This document shows positions 35,133 to 46,821 of a DNA stretch of 64,000 nucleotides, in pieces. Source of the DNA: Alopecurus myosuroides (Eukaryota > Streptophyta > Magnoliopsida > Poales > Poaceae); assembly GCA_028641055.1 (NCBI GenBank), contig CM054058.1:235269551-235333550 (forward strand), read 5' to 3'. The first letter of the stretch is position 1; every line of letters starts with the position of its first letter. The notes below the pieces were generated by a model. The model did not search any database. It worked only from the letters and a program-made list of their open reading frames with translations, and had not been told where the DNA came from. The translations under genes and the position numbers were made by a program.

Positions 35133-36511
35133 GAGTTGGTATCAGAGCCATCCTGACTTTAGGAGACCTTAGTTTAGCACGGACGTCAGATAGGAAATAA
35201 AAATATTTTGGTAAAAACTATATTACTGCCTAAAATGTTTTTATCTAAGGAACCCTAAGCATGGTTTCCATTTGTCTCATATTTTCAAAAAAATTATTGC
35301 CTTGTTTATAAAACGGAAGTTTTGAAGAAAAACAGAGAAAATAGTAAACATACCTTTTTGTCCTTTGTTTTCATGGCTCAAAATATTTTGTAAATAAATA
35401 AGCATGAGTTTATCAAACCTTTGTTTTCGTCTAAAAAGTCTACCAAAAAGTTTTCTTTTGTTATCTTTCTATTAAAAAGTGCATACTTGGCGATGTCCCG
35501 AGAAGACTTTAGTAGTTAGTAACCCGAAGAAAAAGAAGCTTCCTTTCAGAAGACCTCAACATCAAGATGAGATAACGAGAAGACTTCAATAACCCTTTTG
35601 TCAACCTAGCCCCATAGGAATCGATAGGTTTCGCTCTGTTGTTTTTGAGCTACCCGTTCTTCAGCGGTAATAGACGTTTGCTTGTACTAAAGGTACCTTG
35701 TTTGTCTCTTGCCTGGGTGCTAATTGTGTGTTTTACTCTTGCATAATGTTTTTACTTGCTCCCTTGTTGTGTGTGCTTTTGATTTTGTTTGCTTGAGTGT
35801 CTCACAAGCACGCCTTTTTCGGAAAAACAAAGTCACTACACTTTTACCTCTTGTTTGTTCCTATTTGTTTGCAAAAACTCTTTTTTTCCATGTCGGCCTT
35901 AGTTACACTTTTGGTGTCTCTTCAAAAGTCTGACCTAGCAAAACCCCCTTTTCAAAAAGTTTTACCCCCCATCCCCTCATGAGAAGTGCAAGGTATGGAA
36001 CGCTCTCTACTTCAACCTGAGAGCCCAAGATCTCTGGAATCTTCTTCAAGACGGATAGTGGACTTCACACACCATTTTTGTGCAACTACATCAAGAGACA
36101 TCAAGAAGGGCGACAAGGTCAGATTCAAGACCGAGAAGACGCGAGAAGTGTCTCGCGACACCAACAAAAACTTTTACTAGTCTAACACTACTAACATAAC
36201 TGTCTAATTTTAGACTAACATCTAACCGAAGTTTTTCTTAAGGCACTAGCTAGTTTTCCCGAGGGAAAGCTAACTATGTGATCCTAAATCACCTATGACG
36301 ACGCCTACAAAGCTCCATGAAGATCAAGACCCAACAGATCCTTCCACGACCTGTCGTCGCACCAAGAAAAAAGGAGACGAAGACGAAGATAATCCCCGAC
36401 AACCTACAAAGACCAATCAAAGGGGGGAAGCATCCGCACTTCAACGCGGTCGACCACTCAAGAAGCCAAGAAGCATATAGGAGTTTCCTAACGGCTTTCC
36501 TAATAGTAATC
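35133..36511 (+). other. Internal region of S, left part, no intact gene
   Basis: It follows the LTR and contains the primer site. A 61-codon hydrophilic frame (36295-36480, starting MTTPTKLHEDQDPTDPSTTC) near its end could be a relic of a gag start, but it shows no domain. The rest is without recognisable coding sequence. It ends where R is inserted (left flank TAATC, 36507-36511). Confidence 0.5.
35137..35150 (+). promoter_or_regulatory. Primer-binding site of S (initiator-Met type)
   Basis: TGGTATCAGAGCCA begins four bases after the LTR end. It is complementary to the 3' end of plant initiator tRNA-Met, the common primer of Tekay/Del-type elements. Confidence 0.85.
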
Positions 36512-39500
36512 TGTAACACCTGGGGTGTTACCCTAAGTAGAAAGTGTTTGTTTTCTTTTTGCTTTGCATCACATGCCTCATATGCATTGCACCATGTTTT
36601 CACCACAACTGAAAAATTCAAAAACAATTAAAACTTTCACACATGTCTAAAATTCCAATTGAAAGTTGCAAAGTAAACCACTCAATTGTTTTTCAAAAAG
36701 TTGAAGTTGAATCTATTTAAATTGCCTGCTAAATTTTTTTTTCCCTTTTGTTAAAAACCCAAATGGCAAATTAAATTTCAAATCAATTCCTTCTTAATGG
36801 GCATGTTTCCAATTGTGGTTTAAACATTAAATTCCTGCAAACAATTAAAATTCAATAAATGTTTTCATAATTGTTTGAGTTAGTGGAATAAAATTGTTTA
36901 AAATTCAATCTTTATGAAATACTATGGAAATTCAAATAACAACTTAAAAACTCAAATAAATATTTCAAATATTTGGACCTAATATTCACAATTGCTTTGA
37001 ATTGCTGTTTGCCAATTAATAAAAATTATTTATAAAATTTAAAACCCCAAACCCCAACCTATCCTCTCTCTCTCCCTCTTTTATCTCTTGCAAAAAAAAA
37101 GAAGAAAAGGAAAAAATCCAAAGAAAGGAGGCAGGCCCAACCTCACCACCCAAGCCCACCCCTCTCTGGCCCATACCCCTTCGATGCTTGTCGTCTTCCT
37201 CCTCGAGCTGTCGTCAGCAGTACGACCCCCCAACCACCACAGGATCATCGCCTCCCCCTCCCGATTGCCTGCCGTACCAAGCTCCACTCCCCATAAAACA
37301 CCTAGCCTCTCCCTCTGCTCGCCCTAGAACCTCCCATCCCCCAGCTAGCGCCGCCATCTCTCCTTCCTCCCTCCCCCCCCATTTTTCTTCTGTCTCTGAA
37401 CCTGCACCTCCACACTCGCCGTCAGACCCCGGCCGCTCGCCGTCGTCACGATCCTCCTCAAGACGAGCCCTCCACGGGAACGGAACCGTGGTGACTCCCT
37501 CGGCATGCCTCGCTTCCTCGCCGTGGCTGGGAACCACCAGGGTGACCGTGCCGTCGCTGGAAAGCACCGCCGCCATCTGCCTTCTCGAACGGCAGCAGGT
37601 GCGCTCCGTTTCCCCTTCCTCCTCCCTCTTATCTCTCTCGTATTTGCACGCCACACACACGTCCATGCACCACCGCACACTCACTGCTGCGCCCACACGC
37701 ACACGGCGCGAGTCGAGCACCAGCAGCTCGAGATCGCCGGAGATCGCTGCTTGTTCACGTCAGTTTCAGAGAGCGCTGTCGAAATTCAATTAAAACTGTC
37801 GAGTACACTACTTCCTCCGTTAGTCCCGCTTACCAACAGCAACCACCGAACAGCGCACTGGCAACGAGCCCTCGCGCGCACACCCGCGGGCCGGGTTCGA
37901 TTCCCCTCGGCCGCGCAAAAGACCACCTTTTTCGCATTTTCCGCCCGTGCACCCGGCCCCACCTGCCATACACCGCGGTGGCCTGCGTGGCCTCCCCCCC
38001 GCGCCGCGTGTGCGCCGCGTGGCACAGGGGCCCGCCTGCCAGCGGCAGTGGCTGGGATCACCCCCGGTGAGAAACGACCCCAGATCCAGATCTGGATCTG
38101 GCGGTTTGCATCTAGGCCCCTGGCCTCTTCCTTTTTTGCACCGGAGTCCCTCCCGCACTGTTTCTTTCACATTCCCAGCCCTGTCTTTTACAGAAATAAC
38201 CCTAGAATTCAAATGGCTATAACTTTTAATTTATAAATCCAAATAATACAAACTTTATATGTATTCCACTCCAAATTTCCAGTACTTTCTAAATATGCAG
38301 TTTGTGCACTGTTTTGAACATTCCAAATAATTTCAAAAATTCAAATTCAAATAACTCTTATGAATTTGGCTAAATCCATAACAAATTCAAATATATTTCA
38401 AATGGCCCATACAAAATATGTTTTCCAACCAAAATTTCATGCTCTTTCCAAATATAACATTTGTTTTCTGTTTTGGATAAATAAAACTAATGCAATTACT
38501 TAATGCTTTAATTAAATCATTTAAATGGTGAAATTCATAACTAATTCAATATTATTTCAAATGTCACAAATGAAATATGTTTTCCATGCCAAGTTGAACC
38601 ACCTTTTCAAATAGAAACTTTATTTCCTGTTTTGAATAATTAAAAGTGGTTAAATAATTTAAACCTTGTTTAAATCATTTAAAATTGCTAAATTAATAAC
38701 TTGGTCAAATTAATTTCTTTTTGTACCTATAAAATATGTTTTCAAACCAGAAAAGTATAAACTTTTCAAATATGAATTTGGTTTAATGTTTTGAACAAAT
38801 AAAAATTCAAATAATTTCATACTTGAATTAAATTCAATTAAATCTTGTTTAAACTTGTTTAATTCATAAGTAATTCTTTCTAATTCCTTTTTCAATAATT
38901 GAAGCATGTAATCCACCTAAAATTTGGTGTTCTTTCCAAATATGAACTTTGTTATCTGTTTTGAACAATTTAACTTGATGAAAATAGCAAATGCTTGTGT
39001 GACACCTTTAAGTAACCAAAATTCCAAAACTTAATAAGTGAATTTCAAAATGGGTAAACCTTATTTCCAATTGGTTCTATTGTTGTTATTTTGTTGTTTT
39101 CCTCATCCATGCATCATACTAAACCACTTTCACCTGTTGGTTAGTTGTAAAACAATTGTTTCAACCATAATTCATGGGCTTTTCATATGCAACTCAAATT
39201 GCATATGGGTCCATTTAAACATGTTATCATGTCAACTAGTTTATTTCTATGCATCCATTAAATTGTCATGCATCCATATCTTGATCATGCTGGATCTTTT
39301 GCCGTAGTAGTAATTGTTGCATCCGGTGTTTGTTCGAGGTTCGTTGCTTCTTCCCGGATAGGACGTTGAGATGATGTGAGCAACGACAAGTTCTGTGGAT
39401 GTACCTCTACTTGCTGGATCTCAGGCAAGTATACTCACTTGCTGCCAAATGGCTGCCTTTCATCACTTGTTACCGATTCTTTCCGTTGTTCTTATTCTAG

Positions 39501-41014
39501 CCTGTTGATTCGTTGCTTGTGTCTCGATCCTATTATATGTTTACCTTGCAGCCATGATATAGCCTTCCTTCCACTTCCTATCAACTGTTGTTTGTTTGCC
39601 CTGTTGGCCCTCGTGTCGTAGTTGCATGCTTAGTGTTGTTTGCGCTCAAGTCTTGTTGTCCGTCTTATCACCTGTCTAGTTTGATAGTTGGGTTTCAATT
39701 CAATCAACAACATGTTAATGTTTTGGGTAATAATAATTTGATGATAAGGCACCGGCAGGAGGCCCGGCGTGGTTTTGAAGCCTGCTAGTGTCGACCCTAA
39801 TTAGGAAAAGGGTCTTGTCTACTGATCCATGATGAGCGCACTAACCGCATGTGGGAAGAGAGTATGGGCGCCCCCCTCAACTTGATTCGATTCGCATCTC
39901 GTCCAAATCGCCACACTTAGTTCGGGCTTTCCATTTGATGCATGCATGTGCAGGTGCGAACCCTTGGCGCCAGGGTGGAACTTTTGTAGTCGGCATTTAG
40001 GGCGGCGTGGTCTTAGAGTGCTATGAGGGTCCCCTTTTCTTCGTGGGGCTCGATTAGCCGCGCACGCACAGCATGTGGTTCTTTGGGCTTGATGCGAAGA
40101 AGAGTTGGGTTGTGTTGAGTACCTCGCTTGGTGGGTTGATCCCCCGTCTGGCGGGTTATTCTTACGTGTACGGCCAAATTGGTGCATCCCTGCAGGGTTA
40201 AATCTTCTCGAGAAGCCGTGTTTTCCGCGGTTATGGTTAACTTGGTGAAAGTACTGGCTAACAAGTACTCAGAACAACTTACACCTAACTAATGATAACT
40301 TGACTAGTAATAGTCTTATTGACACAATAACTTGATCCATCCTTAATCCAACAGTGTGAGTATCCTTGGGTTGCTTCCTTAGTAGGGGGCAACATTGGAT
40401 GGGTTTGTTTGGTGAGTAGTTGTAGTTGGTTTCGATACGCTATCTTATCCCCCTCTTTTAGCCGGCTGTTGTAGTGAGTCTCTGTAGTTGGTTAGTGCAG
40501 CCCGCTGCCGCCTATTTGCAATAATCCTTTCCTTTCCGTTGAACCCAAAGTATTTGTATCTTGTGATGACTGGCTACGCCGGTATCTTGTGAGTATGGTT
40601 TATCCACTTGCCAGTACTTAACCGTACTGACCCACGAATCCTTTTTCGTGGCTGCATATTCAACATTGCAGTCAACAGGTTTGAAGTCTGACGATGTTAG
40701 CTTGGGAATCCCTCCGGCTTGGCCTGGGCAGGGATTGGACGCTCTCGGTTATCTTCAGGACTCTTAGTCCAATTTGTATCTTGTCCGTAGACGGACGATA
40801 TGTTATTTCTTCCGCTGTTATTTTGGATCTCTGTATTGTATCGGTTGTATCCCTGGCTCGTTTGAGTCATCTTGTATATATCTTTGCTGTTGTTGTTGTG
40901 GATTATTCGTGAACTGTTGTAATGTTATCACAAGTGGCAACCTGGAATCGGTTATTATGTGGATTTTGGCGGGAATGCTGAAATCTGCATAGTGCCCGAT
41001 CTCGGGGCGTCACA
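36512..41014 (+). repeat. 5' LTR of R (4.5 kb)
   Basis: It starts TGTAACACCTGGGGTGTTAC and ends GGGCGTCACA. It contains a GC-rich block (about 37080-38170) whose frames on both strands (for example 37188-37793) are low-complexity Ser/Pro/Arg translations without domains, then an AT-rich stretch. The last 1.66 kb matches 1-1842. Confidence 0.8.
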
Positions 41015-41016
41015 AA

Positions 41017-41029
41017 TGGTATCAGAGCC
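41017..41029 (+). promoter_or_regulatory. Primer-binding site of R (initiator-Met type)
   Basis: TGGTATCAGAGCC begins two bases past the LTR end at 41014. It fixes the LTR boundary. Confidence 0.85.
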
Positions 41030-41370
41030 TTGGTTCCGATTCCCGATATTGTTTCGATACGAATGGTTATCGAAGCAATGGGTCCGCAAAGCCTGTAGGA
41101 TAACCTAGCTAACGGTCGTTGTTTCTAGAGTGTAAAAAAACTATATCTGCTAAACTATTTTGGAAAAAAACATCTCAATAGGATTCTTGTTTTCTCCTTA
41201 TCCCTATTCTATTTCCCCTCCCATCTTATTTGTTTTGGAGTCTTCCCCTCTTGTCAATCTTTCAAAGTGTTAGGACCCTACGTGGGTGGACGTTTTCTGA
41301 GCCTTTATCCTAATAGGTTCGATCATCGGAAGATTCCTGGTGGGAGAACATCGTCGTCACTCCGAGCAAG

Positions 41371-41492
41371 AATCCCTTGTTAGTGGTGTCGAGGAGATCA
41401 ACTGGAAGCACGAAGAATCGATAGTCGAACTTCTTTCCCCTCCCGGGTTAGCAGGTGGATTGCGAGGGCGCAATCCCTTGTTAGTGGTGTCG
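41371..41492 (+). repeat. 21-bp direct repeat inside R
   Basis: AATCCCTTGTTAGTGGTGTCG occurs at 41371-41391 and identically at 41472-41492, two bases before the second LTR start. The second copy may be template-switch filler from the deletion that shrank R. Confidence 0.8.
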
Positions 41493-41494
41493 TC

Positions 41495-41704
41495 TGTAAC
41501 ACCTGGGGTGTTACCCTAAGTAGAAAGTGTTTGTTTTCTTTTTGCTTTGCATCACATGCCTCATATGCATTGCACCATGTTTTCACCACAACTGAAAAAT
41601 TCAAAAACAATTAAAACTTTCACACATGTCTAAAATTCCAATTGAAAGTTGCAAAGTAAACCACTCAATTGTTTTTCAAAAAGTTGAAGTTGAATCTATT
41701 TAAA
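41495..41704 (+). repeat. Remnant 3' LTR of R (210 bp)
   Basis: The sequence appears identical to 36512-36721. It breaks off at GAATCTATTTAAA, after which S internal sequence continues. Identity with the 5' LTR over 210 bp suggests a young insertion. Confidence 0.88.
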
Positions 41705-41970
41705 CCACGACAGAAGGTCTACGAAGCAGCAAAATCAAGACCCTTCATTAGCTTGTGTCGTTCCACCAACATCAACAACAAGGACATGAAGTGTCAAGTG
41801 AGCATATCCATCTCCTCGACAAGCAACTTTCTGACAACATCAACAACTCGAGTTCTCAGAAGGCCACCTCGTCAAAGGACCTTCATTTAAAAAAAATTGA
41901 AGAAGCCCGAGACTCTTGTTTTTAGTTACACTCTTAAGTACCCACTTACGAATCTCGGGGACGAGATTCA

Positions 41971-41988
41971 TTTTAAGGGGGGAAGAGC
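41971..41988 (+). promoter_or_regulatory. Polypurine tract of S
   Basis: TTTTAAGGGGGGAAGAGC lies directly before the 3' LTR start at 41989, preceded by ATCTCGGGGACGAGATTC, a motif typical of the 3' end of Tekay/Del-type elements. Confidence 0.8.
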
Positions 41989-43287
41989 TGTAACAGCCCA
42001 ATTTTTGGAAGACATGAAAAACTTGTTTTCAATAACCCAAAAATCAGGGCCAACAAAAAACTTTTTAATATGTTTGACTAATGATTGTGTTTCTTTTCTA
42101 TTTGCTTGTTGTATGTGTTTGTGTTTATTAACAACTAACATTAAAACCAATGATCATAACTTTATTAAAACACAACCCTTGTGATCAAGTCATGACAAGA
42201 AAACTTATCATCCACATCCATCACCCTCTTTTGGCAAAAACCTTTTTGAAAATGTTTTGATTTTAGAAGAAACCCAAAGTCCATGTTCTGAGAAAATAAA
42301 AGATAATTTCCAAAACTATATGAAAAGTATTTTTGAGCTAATCATCTCCAACTTGTTTTCAACCAAGATGTTTTTGCAAGTATTTCAAAAACTCCTTCTC
42401 ACTTCCTTCTTTTGCAAAAACAATAAGAGGGGATTATGTTACCCCTGTGTTTTACCTCAATTCTATTCTTTTAGAAATAACAAGCTTTGAGTTGAGCCTC
42501 TTTACAAAATCCTCTTGTCATTGTGTGACTTGATCACTACCTAAAATTAACACTTGAGAAAAACATCCTGGAAATTAAATTGAAGAACACAGTTGTCTGA
42601 GTGATCTTGTGTGACTTGTTATTTTATCTGCTTGTTGTGTGATCTTATCTTGTGTTTGCTTGAAGTATTTATTTCTGTTTGTTGATTAATGTGTGCTGTT
42701 CTATTAAAATAAAACCTATTAATAACAAGATCAAGCATCTATATCATATTCCATCACATGTCCATTTTATCCTCTGCTTTCCTAAAAACTTCCAACTTTG
42801 GAGACATGCTCTTATGTCCAATTTTTGTTGTATTCACCAATGCATAATCATAAATCTCTTTGTCTATATCTATGATATCTATACAAGTTGTTATTATGGA
42901 TATTGAAACACATTGGTATCTCTTTTCAAAGTCCTTTAGAAGGCATCCCTAAATATTGATCATATCCCTGTTATCTTGATGCACTTTTTCTGTGTTACTC
43001 AAAATAACTCCTCATTGTTTTCAGGACCAATGAACCTACCCTTGTCATCTCCATGACCTATACATCACCTCCATATGGTCGATTTATTTTCCAATGGCCA
43101 TTTAATTATTCTTCTCTCATGGTTTTTATCCTATTAAATAAACTCCTGTTTTCACCCTTTTTCCACTTGGTGTCTCAAATATTTTCAAAAGAGTTGTTTA
43201 TTAAAAATCAATTTTGAGACCTATATTATGTACTCTCTCATCCCAACTAAAAAATATTTGTTTTAAAAGCATTTTACTATTTACTAT
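41989..43287 (+). repeat. 3' LTR of S, truncated after 1,299 bp
   Basis: Nearly identical to 28825-30122. Homology ends at TTTACTAT (43287), where the 5' LTR continues TTTCC but this copy continues with filler. About 5.0 kb of the LTR is missing. Confidence 0.92.
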
Positions 43288-43308
43288 GCCAGCGTGGCAT
43301 AGTAAATA
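43278..43308. repeat. Palindromic deletion junction
   Basis: TATTTACTATGCCA (43278-43291), GCG, then the exact reverse complement (43295-43308). The first ten bases belong to the S LTR; 43288-43308 match neither S nor the T2 polyprotein, whose homology to T1 resumes at 43309. This is a fold-back filler at a repaired break. Confidence 0.85.
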
Positions 43309-45621
43309 AACTGGGATATTTTCGCGTGGTGTCCAGTGGACATGCCAGACGTACCCAGGGAACTTGCTGAGCATCAACTCAAGATGATTCCAGGATCTAA
43401 ACCCGTCAAACAAGGTCTCCGTCGATTTGACGGAAAAAGACGGAAGGCTATTGGCAAGGAGATTATCCGGCTTTTGGCAGCAGATTTTATCCGGGAAGTT
43501 ATACATACTGAATGGTCTGCAAATCCAGTATTAGTCCCGAAGAAAGATAGTACTACCCTTAGGATGTGTATAGATTATACCGGCTTGAACAAATTGTGTC
43601 CAAAACATAGGTTTGCGTTACCGCGAATCGATCAAATAATAGACGCCACTTCAGGCTCAGTGCCTTTATGAGTTTTGGATGCATATTCCGGGTACCATCA
43701 AATACACATGAAGAAAGAAGATCAAATCAAAACTTCCTTCATAACCCCATATGGGACGTACTATTACATAACCATGCCATTTGGCCTGAAGAACGCAGGT
43801 GCAACTTACCAGCGTTGCATGCAACGATGTTTGCATAGTCAGATTGGCAAAAATGTCCACATTTACGTGGACGACATTGCCGTCGTTTCTAAGGAAAAAT
43901 ACACGCTCCTTGAAGATTTGCGAGAAACCTTCAAAAATTTGCGCACTTATAAAATGAAGTTAAATCCGTTAAAGTGCGTATTCGGGGTTCCCTCAGGAAA
44001 TCTTCTGGGTTTCATCGTTTCTCACAGAGGAATAGAAGTAAACCCAGAAAAGATCAAAGCAATCTTAAACATCTCTAAGCCTACGTGCGTAAAAGATGTA
44101 CAAAGATTGACGGGTTCCGCTGCAGCCGTTAGCAGGTTTATTAGCCGGCTGGGGGACAAAGCCCTGCCACTATACAAGTTGTTGAAAAAATCCGACAAAT
44201 TCGAGTGGACAGAAGAAGCAGATGCAGCATTAACTCAATTGAAAGAAACTTTGATGAAAGCTCCGATTTTGGCATCCCCAAAAGACGACGAACCCATGCT
44301 ATTGTACCTCACGGCTACAAACCGGGTTATTAGTGCAGTAATAGTCATGGAGAGGAAGAAATACGAACAAAGCATACCAGACCAGCATCCGGTATATTAC
44401 GTAAGTGAAGTTTTCTCCGAGTCCAAACAAAGGTACCCACACTATCAAAAACTGGCATATGGCGTATTTTTCGCATCTCGAAAACTTCGCCATTACTTCC
44501 AAGGACATTCCATAACAGTGGTATGTAAAGCACCACTAGGGGATATAATAAACAATGAAGAGGCAACTGGCCGAGTAGCCAAATGGGGCATCGAGCTAGC
44601 AGCATTCGACATTAAGTACCAACCCAGGACGACAATAAAATCCCAGGTTCTGGCAGATTTTGTTACCGATTGGACGGAAGCAATGGAAAAGACACCGATG
44701 CCGGAGTCCGAGTACTGGATCATGCACTTTGACGGATCCAAGATGAAGGAGGGCGCTGGAGCTGGTGTAGTCCTAAAATCCCCTAAAGGAGATACAATGG
44801 AGTATGTATTACAAATACACTTCAATGCCAGTAATAACGTGACAGAATACGAAGCTCTGCTTCACGGCTTGCATATCGCAAAGGAAATAGGTGTCAAACG
44901 CATCTTATGCTATGGCGACTCAGATTTGGTACATCACCAGCTCAACCAAACTTGGGATGCCAAAAGCCCCATCATGGCCGAATATCGGAGAACGATGGAC
45001 GATTTTGCAATCTGTTTCTTTGGATTTGAAGTGCTTCATGTAAAAAGGGAGGAAAACTGGAACGCGGATGCATTAGCCCGCATAGGATCAGAAAGGGTAA
45101 AAATCCTTCCACCAGGTGTGTTCGTCCAACATTTGTATGAACCATCGATAAAAGGTGGAGATGTTGATTATCCTCTCGCTTCCGAGTCAATTGAAGTCAT
45201 GCTCATTAACCCGGATTGGACAATTCCATATTTAAACTTCTTAGTTGATCAGAAGTATCCGGATGGAGCAGACGAAGTCTTGCAGAAACAGATTCAACGT
45301 CGATGCATGGGATACACGGTAATTAACAATTGCTTGTATAAATGCAGTACTACCGGCATTTTTCTGCGATGTATTTCACCAGAAGAAGGACGAGAAATCC
45401 TGCAAGAAATCCATGCCGGGGATTGCGGACATCATGCTCAATCAAAAAGCATAGTCAAAAAAGCATTCCGTGCAGGGTTTTTCTGGCTAACAGCCAAGAC
45501 AGATGCTGAGCACATAGTAAATACATGTGCAGGGTGTCAATATTACGCCAAACAGACAAATATGCCAGCCAAGCACTCAAAACTATCCCCATTACATGGC
45601 CATTTGCGGTCTGGGGGCTAG
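43309..45621 (+). pseudogene. T2 pol: reverse transcriptase, RNase H, second (archaeal-type) RNase H, integrase zinc-binding region
   Basis: The frame starts without an ATG at the deletion junction and has one stop, TGA 43669-43671, in the reverse transcriptase. Order: RT fingers (KQGLRRFDGKRRKAIGKEII), MCIDYTGLNKLCPKHRFALP, FGLKNAGATYQRCMQ, the catalytic YVDDIAV near 43866; the RT-linked RNase H (LLYLTATNRVISAV to SQVLADFVTDW, about 44300-44670); then a second RNase H (MHFDGSKMKEGAGAGVVL, EYEALLHGLHIA, CYGDSDLVHHQ, NWNADALARIGS, about 44720-45090). It ends with the HHCC region of integrase (EIHAGDCGHHAQ, CAGCQYYAK). The additional RNase H is the hallmark of the Tat group (Ogre/Retand/Grande-like). 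A one-base loss near 45564 shifts the frame into integrase. Confidence 0.88.
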
Positions 45622-46602
45622 ATATGATGTGTCCATTCAAAACTGCAAGAGGCGGACTTACACATCTACTCGTAGTTGTGGATAAATATACCAAGTGGGT
45701 GGAGGCTAAACTCATCAAAAAGCTTGACGGTGTAACTGCCAGAAATTTCATCATTGACATAGTCATGAGATACGGCGGTCCACACGGCATAATAACCGAC
45801 AACGGGACAAATTTCTCCATTGGAGAGTTGGCAAAATATTGCCGACAAACGGAAATTCGCCTAGATCTCGCATCTGTGGCGCACCCCGCAATCCAATGGA
45901 CAGGTTGAAAGAATGAATAGCTCAATCTTACAAGGAATACACCCAAGACTCGAATCTCCTCTTCATACAGCAGCTGGAGCATGGGTAGAAGAGCTACCTT
46001 CAGTGCTTTGGAGTATTCAAACAACACCAAATAGGTCAACTGGGAAAACCCCGTTTTTCCTAGTTTATGGTGCTGAAGCAATTCTTCCAACGGACATGAT
46101 CCATGATAGCCCAAGAGTGCAGGATTTCGATGACTTGGATGCCGAAAACGCACGACAGGATGCCGTCGATCTCTTAGAAGAGGAACGAGAGCTTGTGCTT
46201 CAAAGATCCGCCATTTATCAGCAAGGTTTACGACGTTACCATAGTCGGAAAATCAGGCATAGTTCTTTTAAAGAAGGTGACCTAGTGCTAAGATTGGTAC
46301 AGCAAAGAAAGCACAAATTGGCCCCAGTATGGGAAGGACCATTCGTCATCAGCAAAGCTATAAAAAATGGATCATACTATCTTGTAGACATTCGAGATAC
46401 GGAAGACCATCCCGACAAGCCGAATCGCAAAAGAAAGAGAAATATAGATGCTGAACTAGGAGAGACAAAGAGGCCTTGGAGTATCCAGCACCTGCTAAAG
46501 GCTAAAGGAAACTCGGATTGTGCCTGCGTGCCTGAGTTTCATTCAAAAAATTCCTTGCTATTCTCTAAGTATTATCTGATTGTTTATGTGCTGGGTCACT
46601 AG
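45565..46602 (+). pseudogene. T2 integrase core and C-terminus, frameshifted
   Basis: After the shift near 45564 the frame reads ITWPFAVWGLDMMCPF, HLLVVVDKYTKWVEA and GIITDNGTNFS, giving the first two catalytic Asp residues. An extra base near 45888 breaks the frame just before the catalytic Glu, and the following frame (from 45913) continues to ATG-start-like MNSSILQGI. The C-terminal part has LPSVLWSIQTTPNRSTGKTPF and VYGAEAILP, then a chromodomain-free tail (KHKLAPVWEGPFVISKAIKN) ending at TAG 46600-46602. The missing chromodomain agrees with a Tat element. It would insert the element's DNA but is not functional as it stands. Confidence 0.85.
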
Positions 46603-46821
46603 AGCTAGTAAGTAAAAATGCCTTTAGTATAATCCGTGTTTCTGAGTTTGAACTGATCGGTTTACCCAGTCACTTGGCATGAAGATTAAAATACTACTGA
46701 GCCATTTCAAACACTAAGGACAGTTAAAGCACATAAACCAGAGAACTTAGAAGATAAAGGAATATAAAACCCGGAAAACTTACAAAGGAATTAATAATAC
46801 TAACTGCAAAAGGCGGAGTAC
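46603..46821 (+). other. T2 spacer downstream of pol, left of Z
   Basis: Matches 57917-58133 in T1 with scattered differences, so it is normal internal sequence of this family. It contains the TAAGT site (46609-46613) and the AGTAC target (46817-46821) where Z inserted. The continuation is 53756-53862. No gene. Confidence 0.8.

Larger units (their letters stand above)
36512..41704 (+). mobile_element. LTR element R nested in S (long LTR, tiny internal region, 3' LTR nearly gone)
   Basis: R consists of a 4,503-bp LTR (36512-41014), 480 bp of internal DNA with a Met-type primer site, and 210 bp of the start of a second LTR (41495-41704). It is inserted in the internal region of S. The second LTR stops in the middle and S sequence resumes at 41705, so most of R's internal region and 3' LTR has been deleted. 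R is related to the LTR fragment at 1-1842. Confidence 0.8.
28825..43287 (+). mobile_element. Non-autonomous LTR element S with very long LTRs, 3' LTR truncated
   Basis: S has a 5' LTR of 6,308 bp (28825-35132), a Met-type primer site, internal DNA of only about 1.7 kb (35133-36511 plus 41705-41988), a polypurine tract, and the first 1,299 bp of the 3' LTR. It carries element R inside. No gag or pol domain is present. LTR start (TGTAACAGCCC), primer site and the 3' motif ATCTCGGGGACGAGATTC resemble Tekay/Del-type chromoviruses, so S is probably a large-LTR derivative mobilised by such an element. The left flank is ACACA (28820-28824); the right TSD is lost. Confidence 0.8.

Noticed and set aside
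37188..38236. Long GC-rich frames on both strands (up to 243 codons)
   Set aside because: They overlap in several frames, are Ser/Pro/Arg low complexity, and lie wholly inside the LTR of R. No domain or splice support.
41398..41610. Minus-strand ORF resembling one at 36289-36627
   Set aside because: The resemblance simply reflects the repeated start of R's LTR.
28693..43675. A single pol gene interrupted at 28824 and resumed in the 43-kb region
   Set aside because: The two segments overlap in homology by about 600 bp and differ in sequence, so they are different elements (T1 and T2).
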